Of a stretch of DNA of 64,000 nt, positions 27,871 to 37,127 are shown one piece after another (the stretch's first letter is position 1; each line of letters opens with the position of its first letter). The position numbers were made by a program, and so were the translations under genes. Source of the DNA: Acetobacter vaccinii. GTDB lineage: Bacteria; Pseudomonadota; Alphaproteobacteria; Acetobacterales; Acetobacteraceae. Location: assembly GCF_008365315.1 (NCBI RefSeq), contig NZ_CP043506.1:1656001-1720000 (forward strand), given 5' to 3'. A model generated the notes under the pieces. That model did not search any database, was not told where the DNA came from, and saw nothing but the letters and a program-made list of their open reading frames with translations.

Positions 27871-29907
27871 ATGGAAAGTATACATCACATGTCAGAAGGT
27901 TCCGGTCGCTGGGGGCATGACACTCTTTCCGAGGGTGAGGTGGTGCAGTCCAGCCCGGACTTCGCCGCCATGCGTGTCCTGCGCACGACAGAGGCCATGC
28001 AGGGGCTGAGTGCCGCAGACTTCAGCTTTGATGGCAGGCCCGCAAAACTGGTTGTTGCGTATATTTCCCCCCATGTGGATTTCCAGCGGGCGGTCTCCGG
28101 GCTGCGGTCGCGGGTTGGTTCTGCCCGGCTTGTCGCAACCATGACAGCGGGGGAGCTTTCCGCCAGCGGAACAGGCAACACCGAGCCCCTTTATTGCTCA
28201 ACCCATGGCGCATGGGACACGATTGTCCTGCAGGTTTTTGGCCCGGATCTGGTGGAGGCGGTGTCTGTCCACTCCGTGTTTGTCGGGGCAACGCCTGGGG
28301 GTGTGGCATCCTCCGCAACGGATATGAGAATAGCCCAGATTTCGGAACGGCTGGCCAGAATCGAAACCGGGTTCGAGGTCTCCTCGCGTGATACGCTGGC
28401 TTTCACGCTGGTTGATGGTCTGTCCGGGGCGGAAAGCTGCTTTGCAGAGGCCGTGTATAACTGTGGCCGCTTTCCCTGCGTGTTTACCGGCGGCTCTTCT
28501 GGCGGGCTGCTGGATTTTTCCAGCACCAGCATCTTCGATGGGCAGGAAACCCTGCGCGATCATGCTGTTATCATGTTCCTCAAACTGCGACCCGGAACAG
28601 CTTTCAGCCTCTTCAAAACCCAGAACTTTACCGATACCGGCAAGTCCTTTGTGGTGATGGAGGTCAAGGAGGGGGCGCGTACGGTAGGGTCGGCCATCAA
28701 CCCGCAGACCGCTGAAATTGCACCTATTATCGAGACCCTGTGCAAAACCCTGTCGTGCAGGCCGGAGCGGCTGGAGGAGGCCTTGGAGGGGCACACATTT
28801 GCCCTGCGGATCAGTGGGGAGCTGTATATCCGCTCTATTGCCAATATCGACATTTATAACGGTCTTGTGTCGTTTTACTGCGATATAAACCCAGGCGATG
28901 AGCTGTTTCTGGTCAAGGCCACGGATTTTGGGCGACAGACCAGAAGTGACCTTGCGCGTTTTCTGACAAGCAAACCCCAACCTGTCGGGGCTATTCTGAG
29001 TGACTGTATCCTCAGGCGTCTGAACAACCCCGATGCTTTGCGGGATCTGGACGGTATGTGGGACATGCCTGCTGCCGGTTTTTCCTCGTTTGGGGAATTC
29101 CTGGGCATCAACATGAACCAGACCCTGACTGCGGTGGTTTTCTTCCGGCTGAAACCGGGCGAGGTCTTTCATGACAGCTTTATGGATGGTTTCCCGATCT
29201 ATTACGGGCGTTTTGCCAGCTATTTTGTGGAAGTGCGGCTGAACCAGCAGCGGATTATCAACGATGTCCGCAAAAAGCTGATTGATCGGCTGGTCAGTTT
29301 TATAGAGCGCACATCCCGCCTGAATGCCGACCTTGACCAGATGCTCAAGCAGACAGAGGGCGTGCGGGCCAGTATTGAAAGTATACGGCATGAAATGGGG
29401 CAGAAAGTCGCGTCCATTTCCATTGTTGAGCAGAAAGGTATTCTGGAACAGGAATATCAGAATGTGGTCAGAATGACCCATACCCTGTTTGGCAGTGTCT
29501 CGGTGATTGAAAAAATTGCCGTCCAGACCAACCTGCTGTCAATGAATGCGGCCATAGAGGCTGCTCGTGTTGGGGCGGAGGGGCGTGGCTTTGCGGTGAT
29601 TGCCAACGAGGTCAGAACCCTTGCGGCAGACACGCGTGACAGCCTGGGCAAAAGCCGGAAGTCATTGGTGCAGGTTGATGAATCCATGAAGGTTCTGGGC
29701 CAGCACATCAAACATTCAGAAGACAAGCTGACCGAAGCCAGCGATGGGTTTGGTGAAATTTCAACCCGTCTGGAAGGTATGTTCGCCTCGTTCCAGAAGA
29801 TGGAAGAGGTCATGTCGGCTGTGGAGGAAATGTCCAACCAGCAGACAGCCATCATGCGGCAGGTGGAAGACGATGTTGGGCGGTTGAAGCGTATTGAGGG
29901 CTGTTAA
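27871..29907 (+). CDS. Soluble FIST-domain methyl-accepting chemotaxis protein
   Basis: This 678-aa protein has a FIST N domain (about residues 50-235), a FIST C domain (about 240-395), a linker, and a C-terminal MCP signalling domain with the hairpin tip near residue 560 ([19 protein letters not shown]). There is no transmembrane segment, so it is a cytoplasmic receptor. FIST domains are proposed to sense small molecules such as amino acids. The ATG at 27871 follows AGGG; a TTG at 27832 is in frame but lies in the AT-rich leader. No che gene is nearby, so its partner kinase is elsewhere. Confidence 0.88.
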   Translation: MESIHHMSEGSGRWGHDTLSEGEVVQSSPDFAAMRVLRTTEAMQGLSAADFSFDGRPAKLVVAYISPHVDFQRAVSGLRSRVGSARLVATMTAGELSASGTGNTEPLYCSTHGAWDTIVLQVFGPDLVEAVSVHSVFVGATPGGVASSATDMRIAQISERLARIETGFEVSSRDTLAFTLVDGLSGAESCFAEAVYNCGRFPCVFTGGSSGGLLDFSSTSIFDGQETLRDHAVIMFLKLRPGTAFSLFKTQNFTDTGKSFVVMEVKEGARTVGSAINPQTAEIAPIIETLCKTLSCRPERLEEALEGHTFALRISGELYIRSIANIDIYNGLVSFYCDINPGDELFLVKATDFGRQTRSDLARFLTSKPQPVGAILSDCILRRLNNPDALRDLDGMWDMPAAGFSSFGEFLGINMNQTLTAVVFFRLKPGEVFHDSFMDGFPIYYGRFASYFVEVRLNQQRIINDVRKKLIDRLVSFIERTSRLNADLDQMLKQTEGVRASIESIRHEMGQKVASISIVEQKGILEQEYQNVVRMTHTLFGSVSVIEKIAVQTNLLSMNAAIEAARVGAEGRGFAVIANEVRTLAADTRDSLGKSRKSLVQVDESMKVLGQHIKHSEDKLTEASDGFGEISTRLEGMFASFQKMEEVMSAVEEMSNQQTAIMRQVEDDVGRLKRIEGC

Positions 29908-29919
29908 CAGCCCTCAATA
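29892..29919. terminator. 28-bp perfect palindrome across the FIST gene stop codon
   Basis: TATTGAGGGCTG and its reverse complement meet at the centre TTAA, giving a 28-bp perfect palindrome that includes the TAA stop (29905-29907). The RNA hairpin would have a 12-bp stem. No T-run follows, so it is either a weak terminator, an RNA-stabilising hairpin or a protein site. Confidence 0.5.
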
Positions 29920-29963
29920 AAACCGGGGCAGGCCTGTGCCATGCCCCGGACGTCCTGTGGCTT

Positions 29964-30971
29964 TCAGCCTTTGCGGCAGCGGCGGATATGGCCGCACAGC
30001 GCAACAAGGACAAGGCTGGCTGCCGCCCCCAACAGCCCGGCCCGTAGATCGGACGATACAAAAACGCTCAGCGGGCTATCCAGCCTGCGGGCTTTGGCAT
30101 CGTACACACCATTGGCTGCAAAGCCGCCTGCAACGGGCTCATGCAGGTCATCAGGCCGGGGTGCGTCTTCCCAGTCATGGCCCATCTGCGCTTTGTAACC
30201 ATGGGTGGCCAGATGGTTGTCGCGCCAGCGCGGCAGCACAGTCCGCCACAGCGTGGCCAGAGTATTGCCCGGCCCAATGGAAATGGAACGGCTGGTGCTA
30301 AAGGCTGCCCGGCAGATGGCTTCGGCCGCGACTTCAGGCGTGTACACCGGCCCGTAGGGGTGCAGGGGCTTGCCGGTCAGGGTGCGGGTCCAGCCATAGC
30401 GGGGCGTATTGATGGCAGGCAGGTTGACCATGACAACATGGATGTTGTCGGCGTCATGCAGCAGTTCGGGCCGCAGGCTTTCACAAAAGCCACGCAGTCC
30501 GGCGCGCGCACCGTTTTCAACAGCCTGAAGGGGTAGGCCACGCAGGGCAGGGGCAAGGTCAAGGTTGATGATGGTGCCAACACCACGCCTGCGCATGACC
30601 TCCAGCGCCGCCAGTGTGCCATGCACGCTGCCCATGTAGGTGACATCCATGGCTCTTTGAATGTCTGCCGCAGGCAAGGCGGCAACCTGCCCGACAATGG
30701 TTGCCCCTGCACAGTTGGCCCATACGGCAATGGGGCCGAGTTTGTCTTCAATCGTCTGCGCCGCAGCCTGCACGGCCTGCGCGTCCGCAACATCGAGCGA
30801 GAGGGTGAGCGAGCGGACACAGTGCCGGTCCAGGGCGCGGGCGGTTTCCTGCAGGCGTTCGGTGTCGCGGCCCAGCAGGGCAATATCAAAACCCGCGCGC
30901 CCGAGTGCCAGGGCCGCAGCACGCCCGATCCCCGAACCCGCGCCGGTAATAACGGCAATCTGTGATGGCAT
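29964..30971 (-). CDS. SDR-fold protein with a degenerate active site and C-terminal membrane anchor
   Basis: This 335-aa protein has the short-chain dehydrogenase nucleotide motif TGAGSGIG (9-16) and an NCAG motif at 86-89, so it should bind NAD(P). The catalytic positions are lost: the expected Ser is Leu139, the Tyr of YxxxK is Glu152 and the Lys is Arg156 (ENGAR). The C-terminus has a hydrophobic segment (LLGAAASLVLVALCG) followed by basic residues, a likely membrane anchor. It is probably not an ordinary oxidoreductase. The start at 30971 is placed directly before the Rossmann fold. It is the last gene of a minus-strand run with a YqaA/DedA protein and a MATE exporter. Confidence 0.75.
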   Translation of the reverse strand: MPSQIAVITGAGSGIGRAAALALGRAGFDIALLGRDTERLQETARALDRHCVRSLTLSLDVADAQAVQAAAQTIEDKLGPIAVWANCAGATIVGQVAALPAADIQRAMDVTYMGSVHGTLAALEVMRRRGVGTIINLDLAPALRGLPLQAVENGARAGLRGFCESLRPELLHDADNIHVVMVNLPAINTPRYGWTRTLTGKPLHPYGPVYTPEVAAEAICRAAFSTSRSISIGPGNTLATLWRTVLPRWRDNHLATHGYKAQMGHDWEDAPRPDDLHEPVAGGFAANGVYDAKARRLDSPLSVFVSSDLRAGLLGAAASLVLVALCGHIRRCRKG

Positions 30972-31118
30972 GTGTGCTGTGTCTCCCGTATCGGTTAGGG
31001 CAATGGCCTCGCGTGCCTGTTTCCTGCCCCGAACGGCAGGGCAGAGCAAGCGGGGGCACGGTGGGGCAGGTGCGCGCAGGGTCTGTCAGACAGCGGGGCA
31101 GGTCGTGGGTGTGCCATG

Positions 31119-31697
31119 TCAGAGGTACCGCAGGCCCACGATAGCAGCCACAATGCCGAGGGCGCAGGCCCCGGCAATCAGGGGCAGGCGTTCTTGCAGG
31201 ACTTTTTCAATCGGCGCTCCATATCGCCGGAGCAGCCCAGCGATCAGGAAAAATCGCAGGCCGCGGGTCACCATGCTGGCCAGTAGAAAAGGGATAATGG
31301 CAAAATGCGCCATGCCACTGGCAATGGTGACAAGCTTGTAAGGGATCGGGGTCAGGCCCTTGAGCAGGATAATCGCCACACCCCAGCGCTGGAACAGGGC
31401 CTGCAACCCGGCCAGAGCGTTTTCAGCGTGGTAGAAATGGACAATTGGTCTGGCGACAGTATCCAGCAGGGTGGCCCCGATGACCCAGCCCAAAAGCCCG
31501 CCAGCCACGCTGCATAACGTGCATAGTGCGGCATAGGCCCATGCCCTGTCCCGGTGGGCCAGCACCATGGGCACCAGCAGGGTTTCGGGCGGCAGGGGGA
31601 AGACACTGGCTTCGGCAAATGTCAGCCCGGCCAGCCACCATATGGCATGGGGGCTGGTGGCATGGCGCATGATGCGGGCATAAAGGCGGTTAAACAT
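31119..31697 (-). CDS. YqaA/DedA-family membrane protein
   Basis: This 192-aa integral membrane protein has the SNARE-associated/VTT fold pattern: FAEASVFPLPPETLL near the N-terminus, LLKGLTPIPYKLVTIASG in the re-entrant region and R-G-L-R-F in the next helix. Members are linked to lipid scrambling or undecaprenyl-phosphate recycling. It begins 12 bp after the small gene at 31710 and is followed after 147 bp by the SDR-like gene. Confidence 0.85.
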   Translation of the reverse strand: MFNRLYARIMRHATSPHAIWWLAGLTFAEASVFPLPPETLLVPMVLAHRDRAWAYAALCTLCSVAGGLLGWVIGATLLDTVARPIVHFYHAENALAGLQALFQRWGVAIILLKGLTPIPYKLVTIASGMAHFAIIPFLLASMVTRGLRFFLIAGLLRRYGAPIEKVLQERLPLIAGACALGIVAAIVGLRYL

Positions 31698-31709
31698 GGG
31701 GGAAAGGTC

Positions 31710-31919
31710 TTACATCCTTTCCCGGCGCAGCACAGCCTCGGCCTTGCGGTGGATAGTGTCGTATTCGTCCTGCGACAGGGTGCCGCGGTGGAGCATTTCG
31801 CTGGCGCGGGCCAGGGCGTCGCGCGCGTGGGCGGCATCGGGGATGGGGTAACGCCGCCCCGGCAGGGCAAAAGCCTCGTCAGGCAGGGCGTTGCGTTCTT
31901 CCGTGGTCAGTCTGGGCAT
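31710..31919 (-). CDS. Small protein between MATE exporter and YqaA/DedA
   Basis: This 69-aa protein has the pattern LPDEAFALPGRRYPI followed by HARDALARA, as seen in small conserved proteins (DUF6582-like) of proteobacteria and phages, and a C-terminal helix after GTLSQDEYD resembling a SHOCT-type segment. It has no signal peptide. Its start lies 41 bp inside the end of the MATE gene, and its stop is 12 bp before the YqaA/DedA gene, supporting co-transcription. Function is unknown. Confidence 0.6.
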   Translation of the reverse strand: MPRLTTEERNALPDEAFALPGRRYPIPDAAHARDALARASEMLHRGTLSQDEYDTIHRKAEAVLRRERM

Positions 31920-33396
31920 GGGTGTCGTCCCTGTTGTCAGGACAGAATGTGGAGGCACTTTCCACATCGTCCAGTTCGGCCATGGCGGCCTCGGCACTGG
32001 TGGTGGGAACGTCAGAAACAGGCACACAGTTCTGGCGTACCGGGGCTGCGGAGGTTTTTAGTTTCCGCGTCACGCGGAACGCCGTCAAGACAGCGGCTGA
32101 GCCAAACAGCACCGCCCCCAGAGCTTGGCCGAGCTGTACCCCGGCAGGCCCGAAACGTGCGCCCAGCAGCACGAAGGGAATGGTGCCCAAAGTCGCCCGG
32201 CCCCAGTTGAAGGCAGTGGAATACAGCGGGAAACCAAGGTTGTTAAAGGCCGAATTGGCGACAAACAGCATGCCCACAAACAGGTAGCTTGCCACTGTCC
32301 AGGAGCAGAACAGGTGGATCAGGGCTGCGGCGTCACCATGGGCGTCATAAATCCACACCACAAGGTTCTGCCCCAGAGCCAGGCAGACCCATGTCAGGCA
32401 CACACTGGCCACCACCAGTTTCAGGCTTGCTTCCAGCGTCTGCTGCACCCGGTCATGCCGCCCGGCCCCCAGATTCTGGCCGATAATGGGGCCGATGGAG
32501 CCTGTCAGGGCAAAAACCAGTGAAAACAACAACGGGGCCATGCGTTCTATGGACGCCTGACCAGCTACGGCTGACAGCCCGAAGCCCGCCATGGCGCGGG
32601 TGACATAAACACCCCCAGCCGGGGTGGCCAGGTTTGTCAGCGTGGCTGGTAGGGCTATGGCGGTAACATGGCGGGTGTCGGGCCAGATACGGGCCAGTTT
32701 TGGCAGGGCCAGCATATCATGCTGCAAGGCACCGCGCAGGCCTGTCAGCGCGACAATCAGGCGGGATACAATGGTGCTGATGGCGGCCCCGGCCAGTCCT
32801 TCATGCATGCCAAAAATAAGGACAGGGTCCAGCACGGCCGCAATGACCGCCCCCATCAGGGTAATATGCATGGAGCCTTTGGCATCGCCCACAACCCGCA
32901 TGAGGGAGGAGGACGCCATGCCTGCGTAAATGAGTGGCAGGGCGGGGCTGACAAGCCGCAGGTACGTGGTGGCGGCCTCCAACGCTGCCCCGCGAGCACC
33001 AAACAGGGTCAGAATAGGGTGGGCGCACAGCATGGTCAGCAAGCCCAGCGCCAGTGTCAACACCAGTGTCACGGCTACGGCGGAGGAGGCAATGCTGCGG
33101 GCCTCCTCATGCCTGCCAGCCCCAATGGCGCGGGCGGTGGACGCACCAATCCCGATAGTCAGGCCAATACACACTGCAATTTGCAGGCCAATAACCCCAC
33201 CGGCAAAGCCGATGGCGGCTGTCAGTGCGGTATCGTTCAGGTGGCTGATATAGACCATGTTCAGCACATCCACCGCAAAAACGGCCATAAGCCCCACGGT
33301 GCCCGTGCCGGTCATGACAAGAACATGCCGCATGATGCTGCCGGTGGTGAAGCAGGCTCTTCTATTGCCGCCGCAGGGCGGGGTGGGCCGGGTCAT
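31879..33396 (-). CDS. MATE-family multidrug efflux protein
   Basis: This 505-aa polytopic membrane protein shows about 12 hydrophobic segments in two similar halves, the MATE architecture. Signature-like stretches include the first helix with VGLMAVFAVDVLNMVYISHL and the central RMAPLLFSLVFALTGSIGP region. The family exports cationic drugs or metabolites by Na+ or H+ antiport. The C-terminal tail (about 45 residues) is hydrophilic and overlaps the next small gene. The ATG at 33396 starts a short basic tail before the first helix. Confidence 0.85.
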   Translation of the reverse strand: MTRPTPPCGGNRRACFTTGSIMRHVLVMTGTGTVGLMAVFAVDVLNMVYISHLNDTALTAAIGFAGGVIGLQIAVCIGLTIGIGASTARAIGAGRHEEARSIASSAVAVTLVLTLALGLLTMLCAHPILTLFGARGAALEAATTYLRLVSPALPLIYAGMASSSLMRVVGDAKGSMHITLMGAVIAAVLDPVLIFGMHEGLAGAAISTIVSRLIVALTGLRGALQHDMLALPKLARIWPDTRHVTAIALPATLTNLATPAGGVYVTRAMAGFGLSAVAGQASIERMAPLLFSLVFALTGSIGPIIGQNLGAGRHDRVQQTLEASLKLVVASVCLTWVCLALGQNLVVWIYDAHGDAAALIHLFCSWTVASYLFVGMLFVANSAFNNLGFPLYSTAFNWGRATLGTIPFVLLGARFGPAGVQLGQALGAVLFGSAAVLTAFRVTRKLKTSAAPVRQNCVPVSDVPTTSAEAAMAELDDVESASTFCPDNRDDTHAQTDHGRTQRPA

Positions 33397-33528
33397 TCTG
33401 GCTCCGTCGGGTCGGTGCCCCTGGATGGGGCACTCAGGATTCTGCGACCATATGCCATAACCGGGCTTTCAAAGCGAATGGCGCATGGCAGGCCAACCGC
33501 AGGTGCAGGGTGGGGCGTGTTGTGGGCT

Positions 33529-34287
33529 TTAGCCATGCTCGGCACCCGGTGCAGGACGGGGCAGATAGGCATGCAGAACCTGCTGTGTTGGGCCATCCAT
33601 GCGGATACGCCCCTCCTCCAGCCAGATCAGGCGGGTGCACCATGTGGCCATGATGTCGGCCATATGGCTGGACAGGACAAGGATATCGGCCCCGCGCACA
33701 AGGTTTTCCAGCCTGTTGCGCGCCCGGTGGCGGAAGGTGGCATCCCCCGCCATAAACCATTCATCCATCAGCAGCACATGGGGTTGGATTGCTGTTGCCA
33801 GCCCAAAGGCAAGGCGGACGACCATGCCGCTGCTGTAGGTTTGAACAGGCAGGTCCATGAAGGTGCCGAGGTCGGCAAAGGCTTCAACATCCTGTTCCAT
33901 CTCGGTGCGCTGCCGGGCTGGGACACCGGCGATCATGGCCCGCAGGCGGATGTTTTCGCGCCCTGTCAGTTCCATATTCATGCCCAGTGTCTGGTCCAGC
34001 AGGGCACCGATCTTGCCTGTCACTCTGACACGGCCATCGGTGGGTTCGTACACACCCGCAAGGGCGCGGAGCAGGGTGGTCTTGCCCGCACCATTGCTGC
34101 CAATCAGCCCCAGCCGCTCCCCGGCCTGCACGGTAAAGCTTATGTCGTGCAGGGCGCGCACACCCAGACTGCCATGGAGGCTGGAGGTCAGCCTGCCCTC
34201 TGTCGGGGGGCGTTGGCGCAGGCCCAGAGTGTCCGCATGGCGGAGGGGGAAGGCAATGCTCAGGGTTTGGACATCTATCCGGGCCAT
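33529..34287 (-). CDS. Polysaccharide-export ABC ATPase (Wzt/KpsT-like)
   Basis: This 252-aa ATPase has Walker A GSNGAGKT (63-70), the signature YSSGMVVRLAF (an SSGM variant typical of the Wzt/KpsT/RfbE group) and Walker B VLLMDEWF. The N-terminal 40 residues before the core are an extension often seen in this group. It lacks the C-terminal carbohydrate-binding domain of Wzt. It starts five bases after its permease gene. The pair should export an O-antigen or capsular-type polysaccharide; no glycosyltransferases are encoded next to it, so the cargo is unknown. Confidence 0.85.
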   Translation of the reverse strand: MARIDVQTLSIAFPLRHADTLGLRQRPPTEGRLTSSLHGSLGVRALHDISFTVQAGERLGLIGSNGAGKTTLLRALAGVYEPTDGRVRVTGKIGALLDQTLGMNMELTGRENIRLRAMIAGVPARQRTEMEQDVEAFADLGTFMDLPVQTYSSGMVVRLAFGLATAIQPHVLLMDEWFMAGDATFRHRARNRLENLVRGADILVLSSHMADIMATWCTRLIWLEEGRIRMDGPTQQVLHAYLPRPAPGAEHG

Positions 34288-34292
34288 GATGG

Positions 34293-35165
34293 TTACACCC
34301 AATAGGCTAGCTGTGCGCGGGCGCGGGCAAACAGCCACCATGCAAGCCCGATCAGCAGCCCGGACCAGCCCAGTGCGGCAGGCCAGACGGGGACCTGCAA
34401 TTCATCATGCAGCAGGGGGGCGCGCAGGATTTCCAGTAGTGCAAAGGCGGGGTCCAGCAGCAGCCAGTTCTGCCCGGTTGCCATCAACTGCGGAGCCCAC
34501 AGCACTGGCGTGATGAAGAACAGCACCTGCGTCAGGCTTGCGACAAGGGGTGGGATATCGCCAAAGCGGGCGGACAGCACCCCCAGCAGCAGGCAGAGGG
34601 CCAGACAGTCAATCAGCCAGAGCAGAACTGCGGGCAACAGTTGCCAGTCCCAGTTAGGTGCAACGGGAAAGAGTATAAAAACGAGGGCGACAACCGGCAG
34701 CGTATGGGCCAGCACCAGCACATTGCGGGCCACGCAACGCAGGGCATGGACAAAAAAAGGCATGCGGCTGGAGGTTATCAGCGCTGCAGCTGCCGTAAAG
34801 GTCGCACACCCTTCCCGCAGGATGCCTGCGACAAAGGGCCACACTGCCAGAGAGAATGTCAGAAAAGGCAGGTACTGCCGGGTGCTGATATGGAACAGAT
34901 AGGCATAGAGCAGCCCCATGGCGGCGACCATGATGGCAGTTGTGGCTGTCAGCCAGAAAGGCCCCAGAATGGACCCGCGATAGCGCAGGCGGATATCCAT
35001 CCACGCCAGTGTCAGCGCCAGCGGGGTGAGAGCAGCCCCCTGGGCAATATCCCGTGCAGCACAGATGTGCCGTGCCAGACCGCGTGTGGGGGCAAGGGAC
35101 AGGACGGGCTCTGCCGTATCGGGCAGGCGCGTCTGTGGGTTGGGCCGGGCTGGGAGTGTGCTCAT
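34293..35165 (-). CDS. ABC-2 type polysaccharide-export permease (Wzm/KpsM-like)
   Basis: This 290-aa membrane protein has the ABC-2 permease pattern: an N-terminal amphipathic region with DIRLRYRGSILGPFW, a segment common to Wzm/KpsM permeases, then six hydrophobic helices ending in WPAALGWSGLLIGLAWWLF. The ATG at 35165 is chosen over a start 41 codons upstream in the promoter region shared with prs. It forms a two-gene unit with the ATPase. Confidence 0.82.
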   Translation of the reverse strand: MSTLPARPNPQTRLPDTAEPVLSLAPTRGLARHICAARDIAQGAALTPLALTLAWMDIRLRYRGSILGPFWLTATTAIMVAAMGLLYAYLFHISTRQYLPFLTFSLAVWPFVAGILREGCATFTAAAALITSSRMPFFVHALRCVARNVLVLAHTLPVVALVFILFPVAPNWDWQLLPAVLLWLIDCLALCLLLGVLSARFGDIPPLVASLTQVLFFITPVLWAPQLMATGQNWLLLDPAFALLEILRAPLLHDELQVPVWPAALGWSGLLIGLAWWLFARARAQLAYWV

Positions 35166-35374
35166 ACGCAAGGGGTGACGATAGGGGCAAGCCTGCCGCC
35201 ATGACAAGGCCCTCAGGCCGCAGGGGCGCGGCATTTGTGCCACGCCGGACCAGCCGAAGCCGCAAAGGCGGGTTACTGAGGATGACAAGGCACCGTGCGG
35301 TTGCTACACCCCTCTCGCCATAGTGCCGTGTTTAGTTTTCCGCATAACATCAGCCACCGGGAACTCTCCTTGCC

Positions 35375-36307
35375 ATGAAGATTGTCGCCTGTAACAGCAA
35401 TCTGCCCCTGGCCGAAGCCGTCGCTTCGGAACTGGGCATGACTCTGTGCAACGTGACCGTACGCCGCTTTGCGGATATGGAAGTATTTGTCGAAATCCAC
35501 GAAAATGTACGTGGTGAGGATGTGTTTGTCGTGCAGAGCACCTGCACGCCCACTAACGACAACCTGATGGAACTGCTGATCATGCTTGACGCCCTGCGTC
35601 GCGGGTCAGCCAAGCGCATCACGGCGGTCGTGCCCTATTTCGGCTATGCCCGTCAGGACCGTAAGTCTGGTCCGCGCACGCCTATCAGTGCCAAGCTGGT
35701 GGCCAACCTGCTGGTGGAGGCAGGGGCCAGCCGCGTGCTGACGCTGGATCTGCATGCCATGCAGATCCAGGGCTTCTTTGATATTCCGGTGGACAATCTT
35801 TACGCAGCCCCGCTGTTTGTGCGCGATATTCTGGCACAGTACGGGGACCGTGACCTCATGATTGTCTCCCCCGATGTGGGGGGTGTTGTGCGGGCCCGCC
35901 AGCTTGCACAGCGGCTGAACACCGACCTGGCCATTATTGACAAGCGGCGTGAACGCGCAGGCGTGTCCGAGGTCATGAACGTGATTGGTGATGTCCGGGG
36001 CAGGCACTGCCTGCTGGTGGATGACATCGTGGACAGCGGGGGGTCGCTGTGCAACGCGGCACGCGCCATTGCCCAGCAGGGTGCGGCCTCTGTCGGTGCG
36101 TATGTCACCCACGGTGTGCTGACAGGCCAGTCGGTTGAACGTATTGCCGATTCCCCGATCGAGATGCTGACCCTGACCGACAGCATCAAGGCGACCGAAG
36201 TCGTGGCGGCAGCCCGCAATATCCGCCAGATCAGCATTGCGGGCCTGCTGGCGCGCGCCATGCGGGCCGTGGCGGATGAAAGCTCTGTTTCATCCCTGTT
36301 TGACTGA
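35375..36307 (+). CDS. prs: Ribose-phosphate pyrophosphokinase
   Basis: This 310-aa enzyme makes PRPP from ribose 5-phosphate and ATP, feeding nucleotide, histidine and tryptophan synthesis. The N-terminus [17 protein letters not shown], the [18 protein letters not shown] stretch and the PRPP loop [11 protein letters not shown] match the family, as does the length. It is transcribed divergently from the ABC exporter and is followed after six bases by a histidine phosphatase gene. Confidence 0.95.
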   Translation: MKIVACNSNLPLAEAVASELGMTLCNVTVRRFADMEVFVEIHENVRGEDVFVVQSTCTPTNDNLMELLIMLDALRRGSAKRITAVVPYFGYARQDRKSGPRTPISAKLVANLLVEAGASRVLTLDLHAMQIQGFFDIPVDNLYAAPLFVRDILAQYGDRDLMIVSPDVGGVVRARQLAQRLNTDLAIIDKRRERAGVSEVMNVIGDVRGRHCLLVDDIVDSGGSLCNAARAIAQQGAASVGAYVTHGVLTGQSVERIADSPIEMLTLTDSIKATEVVAAARNIRQISIAGLLARAMRAVADESSVSSLFD

Positions 36308-36313
36308 GGTCCC

Positions 36314-36913
36314 ATGCATCAGATTTCCCCTCGCCCTTACTGGTATCTGCGGCATGGCCAGACCGACTGGAATCGGGCTGGCCTGTCGCAGGGACGTACT
36401 GATGTGCCGTTGAACGGCACAGGGATCGAACAGGCCGTGGCGGCGGGAAAGCTGATAGCTCAGGCTCTGGCGGACGTGGGCGAGGGGCAGAGCATCACAC
36501 GGATTGTGGTCTCTCCGCTCGGGCGCGCCTACCAGACTGCCACAATCGTGCGGGATGAACTGGTGGCCCATGGTCTGCCAGCACTCCCGCTGACGGTTGA
36601 GGACGACCTGGCCGAAGTCTGTTTTGGTGAGCAGGAAGGCCAGCCTATTGCCGACTGGTATGATGACTGGATCGCGGGCCGTTACACTCCGGCGGGGGCG
36701 GAACCGTTTGCCGACCTGTGCCAGCGTGCGGCGCAGGCCGTCAACCGGGCGACTGTGCAGGATGGCACGCCGCTGATTGTGGCGCATGGAGCGCTGTTTC
36801 GTGCCCTGCGCTGTGTCATGAAACTGCCTGCCAATGTCCGGCTGCCCAACGCCATACCGCTGAGCGCAACCCCGACCCCGGCGGGGGACTGGCACCTGAA
36901 GGAACTGCCCTGA
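36314..36913 (+). CDS. Histidine phosphatase family protein
   Basis: This 199-aa protein of the phosphoglycerate-mutase-like superfamily has the catalytic RHG motif at residues 13-15 (YLRHGQTDWN), the SPLGRAYQTA segment and the second His in IVAHGALFRAL. The fold is shared by phosphatases and cofactor-dependent mutases; specificity cannot be read from the sequence, though phosphatase is more likely. It lies six bases after prs and probably shares its transcript. Confidence 0.85.
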   Translation: MHQISPRPYWYLRHGQTDWNRAGLSQGRTDVPLNGTGIEQAVAAGKLIAQALADVGEGQSITRIVVSPLGRAYQTATIVRDELVAHGLPALPLTVEDDLAEVCFGEQEGQPIADWYDDWIAGRYTPAGAEPFADLCQRAAQAVNRATVQDGTPLIVAHGALFRALRCVMKLPANVRLPNAIPLSATPTPAGDWHLKELP

Positions 36914-36922
36914 CCCAGCCTG

Positions 36923-36943
36923 AAGGTGCGGGCCGGGCACCTT
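36923..36943 (+). terminator. Weak terminator after the histidine phosphatase gene
   Basis: AAGGTGC and GCACCTT form a 7-bp stem with a 7-nt loop ten bases after the stop codon. The following tract (TGTGACC) is poor in T, so termination may be inefficient. Confidence 0.35.
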
Positions 36944-37054
36944 TGTGACCATGGCGCGCCGGGCTGGAGAGTTGGTGTGGGTGTGGCCTCTGCGGAGGCT
37001 ATGATCCATGTCAACAGAAATTGAAAATTTCTCAATTCAGTTCGTGTTTTGCTT

Positions 37055-37083
37055 TTTACAACCTTGGCGAAATGCCATAGGAT
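37055..37083 (+). promoter_or_regulatory. Candidate promoter of the Tad pilus operon
   Basis: TTTACA at 37055-37060 and TAGGAT at 37078-37083 are separated by exactly 17 bp, a good sigma-70-type pair, in an AT-rich patch 45 bp ahead of the pilin start. A transcript would begin near 37090. Confidence 0.5.
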
Positions 37084-37127
37084 CAAGAGCGAAAATACTC
37101 TGTGCAGCATTGCCCGGAAGGTGGACT

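Noticed and set aside
33415..33433. GTGCCCC-N5-GGGGCAC hairpin as a terminator between the ABC ATPase and MATE genes
   Set aside because: There is no T-run on either strand and the stem is short; it is probably incidental in GC-rich DNA.
32668..34305. 545-aa plus-strand frame across the MATE and ABC ATPase genes
   Set aside because: It spans two real genes and their spacer on the opposite strand and contains no recognisable domain.
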